DNA of 64,000 nt from Lota lota (lineage: Eukaryota > Chordata > Actinopteri > Gadiformes > Lotidae). The DNA lies in contig JACYXH010000014.1 of assembly GCA_026745465.1 (NCBI GenBank), positions 471,001-535,000 of the forward strand. Reading direction: 5' to 3'. How positions within the stretch are numbered: the stretch's first letter is position 1; the number at the start of each line of letters is the position of its first letter. This document shows, in pieces, positions 56,701-64,000 of the stretch. The translations under genes were made by a program, and so were the position numbers. The notes under the pieces were generated by a model, which had not been told where the DNA came from, searched no databases, and worked only from the letters and a program-made list of their open reading frames with translations.

Positions 56701-58587
56701 GTCCTCTTCGTCGGCGTCCTCTCCGCCGCCGCTCAGCCGCTTGCTACTGGCGTGTTGGTGGATGTCCTCCTCACTGAAGTAGCTCTGGTCCTGGAGGCTT
56801 CCATTCACACCTGGGAAGTCCATGCCGTCCTCTGGGAAGTCCATGCCGTCCTCTGGGTGTCTGGCACCACGCTCGCCGGTGCTCGCCCCGAAGCTCATCT
56901 CCCCGCTGTAGCCGGCCTCGGGCCCCTGGTGGTGCAGGGGGCAGGCGTGAGACTTGATCCCTGCGATGTCTGCAAAGGTCTCTCCGCAGTCGGCACACTG
57001 ATGCCTCTGCATCAGGTGTTCGTCTTGAGGTAGATGCACCGTCCTCCCCTGGGGGAAGCCCTGGCTGAACTGGTTGTGGTATGAGGGTGCGTCGCCATGG
57101 TCACCGGCGGCCTCTTGATCAGGAGCGAGGACGGCGTCCGTGTCGCTGCCTTCCTCTTCCTGCGGGGGGAAGCCTCCGTGGTGGCTCTCCAGAGTCAGGG
57201 GCTCGGAGGACAGCCAATCGCCTTCGCTGCTGAGACTGAAGGAAGACGGCTGCGCCTTGTGCAGGCGGAGGTGGCTCTTGAGGGCAGCCAGGTGAGGGTA
57301 GCTCTTCCTACAGATGGAGCACTGGTAGATGCCCACCTGGTGGGACCTCCTGTGGTTGATAAGACTCCCTGAGTGGCGGTAGCGCTTGCCGCAGACCTCG
57401 CACTTGAATCTGCGCTCTCCGGAGTCTGAGTCCTCCTCCACCTCGGCTGCCTCTTCACTATCCTCCGTGACTGGCGCTCCCTGGGGCACCACGGTGCTGC
57501 TGGAACAATCAGAGAACATTTGGCCATTGCTTAAGATCTGCTCTGAATGATCATAATCTCCATGGTTGTCGACAGATGACGAAACGGAGGGAATGTTGTT
57601 TACAGGCGATGCGTAGAAGTTGGAGTCGGGCGAGTGAACGCTGTTCTCATAAGAAAGGTTGTGGCTGTCCTGCAGGTCAGCGTGGACGCCGTAGGACCCA
57701 GACGAGGAGTTGTGCATCTGGATGTGTTCCTGAAACTCCTCGTCGGTGGAAAACAACACCTGACATAAGTGGCAGAAATTCACCGCGGTGTCGTGGTGGT
57801 GAGGTGAGAACTGGCTGAGCGGCGTGCTGGAGTACGGGGCGTCCCCGGTGGCAGGCTCCGCCCCGCTTCTGCCCCTGTGAGTTCTTTGATGGCTGTAGAG
57901 GGCCGCCATGTTGTTGAACAGCTTGAAGCAGACCGTGCACTCGAACATCCCCGTCTGGTGGGTCTTTTTGTGATTGGTCAGGCTCCTGTAGTGAATGTAA
58001 GACTTGTCACAGAGATCGCATTTGAACGGGCGACTGCCCGGGTCGTCAGACATTTCTGCGTTGTCCAGTGGCCCCACTTCTTCCTCAGCAGGGCTGTTTT
58101 CCACAGACAGCCCACAACTCATGGCTGACTGCTCAAAAAGCAGATGTTGGTCCTCTTCTTGGTTTTCAGATTCAGCGTATTCGTCTTCTACCATCCTGAA
58201 GGACTGTTCTTTCACGTGCTTGGAGAGGTGGACCCTCTCGTGTGTCGCCAGCTGGCTGGCTAGACGGAACGCCTTGCCGCAATCCATACAGGCGTACTTC
58301 TTCTGAGACGTGTGACTTCGGAGATGGCTCTTCAGCGCCAAAGCGTTAGAGTTTTCCTTGCCACAGATCTGACATTGAAAAGAGCCGACCTCATGGGTCT
58401 TCTTGTGATTCGCCAGGCTACCGGCGTGGCGATAGCCCCGCCCACATTCATCACACTTGTACTTGCGGTCCTCCTCGTCCTGATGATGAGTATCCATGTG
58501 TTCTAGGAGGCTGGGCATGTTAGAGCATACTAGGCTACACTGTTTGCAAGGGAATCCTTTTGTCCTGCCTGGCTCTTGCACAGCCAT
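53702..58587 (-). CDS. znf646: ZNF646-like multi C2H2 zinc finger protein
   Basis: Three coding exons in phase: 56018-58587, 54730-55791 and 53702-54566; 4497 nt, 1498 aa. I count about 31 C2H2 or C2H2-like fingers, many paired as a YRHAGSLLNHKKTH finger, a TG linker, and a second finger with LALKNH; this YRHAGSL signature is typical of ZNF646. Between fingers are acidic linkers (for example EEAAEVEEDSDSGERRFKC). The last residues SFMDLDMGSFL follow the final finger. The start MAVQEPGRTKGFPCKQC is the first ATG of the frame. Both splice junctions fall at the first cysteine side of a finger (R|HACHEC and FM|CDLC), so exon joining keeps the fingers intact. Presumed nuclear DNA-binding regulator. 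Its head-to-head partner znf668 is the same as in human. Confidence 0.93.
55792..55930. repeat. 38-bp tandem repeat forming most of znf646 intron 1
   Basis: Three copies of GAGGAAGACCAAGACATTGT/CTTTACCAACAGCCTTATGA. On the minus strand each unit has a TTGGTCTTCCTCA tract, and the copy next to exon 2 ends in the acceptor CAG. Confidence 0.9.
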
Positions 58588-60780
58588 CGCAGGATATCGT
58601 TAGAGAAAGGCGAATCGGATGCAGATTGGGGAAATGATTGGGGGATAAATACATGAGATATCTAATTGTTCAGCCGGATACGAGGCGGGCAACGTCCATG
58701 AAAAGAACTGTAAAGTATGGACCAAGCAAGCCCTAAAAGCTGTGGAGAGAGAGGGGGGAAGACGAAAAGACTATGTTAATTAGACAGTCGTGATCGAGTC
58801 CGGATGAGACATAATAGCTCATAAAAGGTCAATCATGATAATAGCATAACCTTTTCTATTCCACCACATTATAGTATACATTGCAGAAAGGGTCTTGGTG
58901 TCAATACGGCCATAACTTGTCCATTCAGTCTTTTCTTATTTAACAACTGAGAAAAACACACACACCGCAAATAATTATATTCATAAGCAATAAGGCCTCC
59001 AACCTAGATTTTTTAAAAATAATTAAAACGTTTAGTTTATAATACATTAGTTGAAATGTCGGATAATATATCGATCTAAATGTTGCTGACGAACAGGACT
59101 GTATTTCCATAGCTGGGGAATGCTAACTCCGTTAGCAGTGTCAATAAACCGCTGGACCAACGCCTCGCGCTGCCAAACGCTACAGAAAGAGGCTCGCTAC
59201 GCTTCAAAACGCGGTAAAGTTACAGAATAAACCCCGCGCAAGTTCGGCGTGTGGAGCTCTCGTGGCATGCGGCCACGTCACAGGCTGTATTTATGTTATG
59301 GTGAGTTACCAAACACCGAGCAGGCTAACGTTAGCTGCTACCCACTAGCATCTTCATGCTTAGCTAAACAAACATTGCACCAAAAAGCCAAGAAGTCGTT
59401 TTACATAAAGCCGCCGTGCGGAAAGGCGAGTCAAACACATTACCTGGGACAGTACTGATCAAACAAACTCCTCCGACATATTTTTCAGTGCATTGGCCAC
59501 TTGTCTAACGCTATTTCTTGATGGAGGGAGTGAAAATCCCTTTCAATTGTCTTTTTTTCTTTCCATCTCCATTTCCACATTGGTCTTGTTGCTAGGGAAC
59601 AGGAAATGTGTAGCAGTGAAATGCTTCCCCGGGTGTTCAGCTAGCGCCACACGGCAGTGGTTCACTCAAATAGACCAGAGCAGTGCATGCAATATTAATA
59701 TAACCACCTCACACACAGGTGCCATCCACTGACCCAGTTCGACACTGACACAGACGATTCTCCATCCATTTACAAGAGCAAAAAGCACACGAACACGCTG
59801 TTAAATAACTTTACGTAACACATAGTTTACCAGCGCTTATTTCTAATTTAAACTACTTGACATGTGGGTGCAACGATAAAGCCGCCTACCTTCTTGTGAC
59901 TTCGATATTATTGCATTTCTTTAATCCGTTGGGAGCGTTTCCTTGAGGGCAGACAACTTCTTTCGCCCCCCAGCTAGTTTATTAGCCGGCTATGTTGCCG
60001 TTCAGTGGGCTGCGAGTTGAACGCCCAGTAGGCTTCGTCATCATGGTCCTAAAGCCGTCGATTTCTTTCTAAGCAACACCTAACGCAGTATAGTAACATT
60101 CGCATTCACTGTGATTTTAAAGCATCAAGGATTTATTGGAAACCAATGTACAAACACGGGTAAGACCTGTCTTTATTGTGGATAGGATTTAGTGTGTAAA
60201 ACATATAACCATATCCCAAATAATAATAGTCACAATGACGAGGACACTGCCAGTGCATGAATGTGTGCAGCTGGTCCTAAAGCCAGCCATTTTGAGTGGG
60301 TACAAAATAACCAGCTAGCGAAATACATACGAAATCTGTCCTACGAAATACATACGAAATCAGATGTTTACAACATCACTGCGATCCGATTTTACGCTTA
60401 TGTGATTAGAACGCAGGATCGGCTTTGAATTACATACGCTGTTTATTAACAATTTGTCATTTAGTCACCACATCGTTGCATTGTCAACTTCATTAGCTTA
60501 TTGTCCCTGAGGTCCTAATGCCAGCCATTTTGTGACTGTAGCGCACATATGTGGTATATTACACGTATGTAGTGGACAAGTTGATGATCCTCGCTGCTCT
60601 CCCAGCTTAGAAGTCATTTTGCAACAATGTCCTTAAGGATGTAGGGGGAAGTGTGATAAGTGAAAATCCATTCACAATGTCTAATGTTGTGATTTTACTT
60701 GACATTACTTGATCACTCATTTAATTGTTTGCTGACTTCCCAACAGTGACAGAGTTCCAAAACACCTACAATAAACAAAC
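58588..60780. promoter_or_regulatory. Divergent promoter region znf646 / znf668
   Basis: No coding exon. Minus-strand donors following TGTCCCAG (near 59450) and CACAAGAAG (near 59889) suggest non-coding znf646 first exons. On the plus strand the znf668 coding exon starts at an acceptor (CTTCCCAACAG, ending 60747), and a possible 5' exon donor (GGGTAAGAC) lies near 60160. The promoters therefore probably lie at about 59450-60100. Confidence 0.5.
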
Positions 60781-62754
60781 ATGGCGTCTCCACAACCTGG
60801 AAGCCAACCGGTTCCAGAGCAGTACACCCCTCCTTCAACAGAGAGTGAAGAGGGTCCACATAACAGCCAAGAGGTCACCAAGGAGCAGCTCACGAAGAAG
60901 CGTGGCAGGGGCCGGCCTCCGAAGCCCAAACCCTCTTTCAAATGCACTGTGTGCCAAGAGGTGTTTAGGAGTCCCTCAGCCCTACGCAGTCACAAACTCT
61001 CAGCGCACGGCAAGGTGCCGCAGCGTCCACAAGAGCACACGTGCACCCAGTGTAGTAAAGCATTCTCCAGCAAGGTCCAGCTCTCCAAGCACAAGCGCTC
61101 TCACGCAGCTCAGCGGCCCTTCCAGTGCCCGGACTGCCACAAGGCCTACAAGACCCCCACAGAGCTCCGTAACCACAGCCGCTCGCACAGCGGAGAGAAG
61201 CCCTTCATATGCACAGAGTGCGGCAAGGCCTTCATGCAAGCCATATGCCTGAGGATCCACATGACCCAGCACAGCGGCGAGCGGCCATTCTCCTGCTCGC
61301 AGTGTTCCAAGAGCTACCCGATGCTGTCCAAGCTCAAGGTTCACCTGCGGTCCCACACGGGCGAGAAGCCGTATTTCTGCGCTGAATGCGGCAAAAGCTT
61401 CGCAGACCCCTCCGTGTTCAGGAAACACCGGCGCAACCACCAAGGGCACCGGCCGTATGTGTGTGAGGAGTGCGGCAAGTCGTACACGGAGCTAAAGGAC
61501 CTGAAGAACCACGAGCGCTCGCACACCGGGGAGAAGCCCTACCTGTGCTCGGACTGCGGGAAGGCCTTCTCCCGCTCGTCCTCGCTGGCCTGCCACCAGC
61601 GCATCCACTCCCAGAGCAAGCCCTACCAGTGTGAGCAGTGCGGGAAGGGCTTCACGCAGCTGTCCTCCTACCAGTCCCACCTGCGCACCCACTCGGGGGA
61701 GAAGCCCTTCCTCTGTCCGCAGTGCGGCAAGATGTTCTCCGACCCGTCCAGCTTCCGCCGCCACCAGAGAGCCCACCTGGGCTTCAAGCCCTACCCGTGC
61801 GACAAGTGCTCCAAGCGGTTCCGCCAGCCCGCCGACCTGGCCGTGCACGAGCGCGTGCACTCGGGCGAGCGGCCCTACAAGTGTCAGAGCTGCGACAAGG
61901 CGTTCGTGGCGTCCTGGGACCTGCGGCGGCACATGCTGGTGCACACGGGACTGCGGCCCTTCTCCTGCACCGAGTGCGACAAGTCGTTCGCCGAGCGCTC
62001 CAGCCTCAACAAGCACCGGCGCGTGCACTCGGGCGAGCGGCCGTTCAAGTGCGCCAAATGTTTCAAGTCATTCGTCGTGTCGTCCAGCCTGCGCAAGCAC
62101 GAGAGGACTCACCTCGCCGAGCGGACCCCGCCACAGCAGGAGACGGGCCCCCGCTCACCTCCGATCCTCCTCACCCCGACCACCCTACCCCAGTTCTCCT
62201 GCACCCGTTGCCACGCCACATTCAGGACCTGGGACGAGGTGCAGGCCCACGAGAGCTCCCACGCCACCCCCGCCCGGCCGGCCGCCTCGGCCAAGACGCC
62301 GTCCACGGGGGCCTCGCACGTATGTGACACCTGCCGTGCAGAGTTTACACAGCTGGCTGAGTTGGAGGAGCACGAGAAGCAGCATCCCAAGCCCAGGGCC
62401 CACATCTGCAGCAGCTGTGGGAAGGGCTTCCTCAACAAGGCCGGGCTGCGCAAACACCAGAAGATCCACTCTACCAACAAACCCCACAGCTGCCAGCAAT
62501 GCGGCAAAACCTTCTTGTTTGTCGCCTACCTTCGCAAGCACTTGAAAACGCACCCGGATCCCAACATGTCCACCCGATCGAGGGAGCTCCACACCATTCA
62601 GCACACAGACCCCCTCCCCCCGCCATCTCCCCCCATCGAGGTGCCTCCGAGGCCCAACACGGTGGAACCCAGTGCCATATCGCTAGCGGTGACCGTTCCA
62701 GTGGCCGCGCTCCAGACCCTTCCAGAGTACCTGATAAAGGAAGAGGATCACTAA
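60781..62754 (+). CDS. znf668: ZNF668 zinc finger protein
   Basis: Single coding exon of 1974 nt, 657 aa, starting MASPQPGSQPVPEQY just downstream of an acceptor at 60747. Eighteen C2H2 fingers with TGEKP-type linkers; several are almost identical to human ZNF668, including GKSFADPSVFRKHRR, FTQLSSYQSH, FSDPSSFRRHQRAH and FVVSSSLRKHERTH. A proline-rich segment separates fingers 14 and 15, and the C-terminal 80 residues are proline-rich and disordered. An AT-hook-like KKRGRGRPPKPKP lies at residues about 39-51, before finger 1. By family it is a nuclear factor linked to DNA damage response and p53 stability. Its upstream neighbour znf646 is divergent as in human. Confidence 0.96.
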   Translation: MASPQPGSQPVPEQYTPPSTESEEGPHNSQEVTKEQLTKKRGRGRPPKPKPSFKCTVCQEVFRSPSALRSHKLSAHGKVPQRPQEHTCTQCSKAFSSKVQLSKHKRSHAAQRPFQCPDCHKAYKTPTELRNHSRSHSGEKPFICTECGKAFMQAICLRIHMTQHSGERPFSCSQCSKSYPMLSKLKVHLRSHTGEKPYFCAECGKSFADPSVFRKHRRNHQGHRPYVCEECGKSYTELKDLKNHERSHTGEKPYLCSDCGKAFSRSSSLACHQRIHSQSKPYQCEQCGKGFTQLSSYQSHLRTHSGEKPFLCPQCGKMFSDPSSFRRHQRAHLGFKPYPCDKCSKRFRQPADLAVHERVHSGERPYKCQSCDKAFVASWDLRRHMLVHTGLRPFSCTECDKSFAERSSLNKHRRVHSGERPFKCAKCFKSFVVSSSLRKHERTHLAERTPPQQETGPRSPPILLTPTTLPQFSCTRCHATFRTWDEVQAHESSHATPARPAASAKTPSTGASHVCDTCRAEFTQLAELEEHEKQHPKPRAHICSSCGKGFLNKAGLRKHQKIHSTNKPHSCQQCGKTFLFVAYLRKHLKTHPDPNMSTRSRELHTIQHTDPLPPPSPPIEVPPRPNTVEPSAISLAVTVPVAALQTLPEYLIKEEDH

Positions 62755-64000
<1,246 letters not shown>

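Overview
The window is vertebrate nuclear DNA, most likely from a teleost fish. It has spliced GT-AG genes, fish-style genes (il21r, tnfrsf12a, rnf40, phkg2, znf646, znf668), tRNA-derived SINE fragments, and an exceptional load of (AC)n microsatellites and 12-90 bp minisatellites. That load would suit a gadiform (cod-like) genome, but this is inference. Apart from il21r, which leaves the left edge, every coding region listed was rebuilt exon by exon with matching intron phases and an intact reading frame.

Layout, left to right. il21r (-, 1-3665, 3' end off the window) encodes a type I cytokine receptor. An intergenic stretch follows (3.7-7.5 kb). A Tubby-family gene (-, 7486-13460) lies head-to-head with a cfap119/ccdc189-like gene (+, 14350-17529). 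The latter holds a ~1.1 kb intronic foldback and ends in a ~1.8 kb 29-bp array that begins at its stop codon. phkg2 (-, 20313-23067) converges on cfap119 and is head-to-head with rnf40 (+, 24202-42597, 19 coding exons). tnfrsf12a/Fn14 (+, 45035-49347) is followed by znf646 (-, 53702-58587), which is head-to-head with znf668 (+, 60781-62754).

The genes do not form one pathway. Many have human orthologues on 16p (IL21R, PHKG2, CFAP119, RNF40, ZNF646, ZNF668, TNFRSF12A), so the block reads as conserved synteny with local rearrangement. PHKG2 activates glycogen phosphorylase, RNF40 is the H2B ubiquitin ligase subunit Bre1B, IL21R and Fn14 are cytokine receptors, and the tubby and CFAP119 proteins are cilium-linked.

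The most unusual theme is where the tandem arrays sit. A large share start within about 25 nt of a 5' splice site, often with the exon end and donor inside the repeat unit, or end next to a 3' splice site. In two cases the array reaches coding sequence or a stop codon: the il21r N-terminal sequon repeat and the cfap119 terminal exon. In rnf40 one array has produced two extra in-frame candidate microexons.
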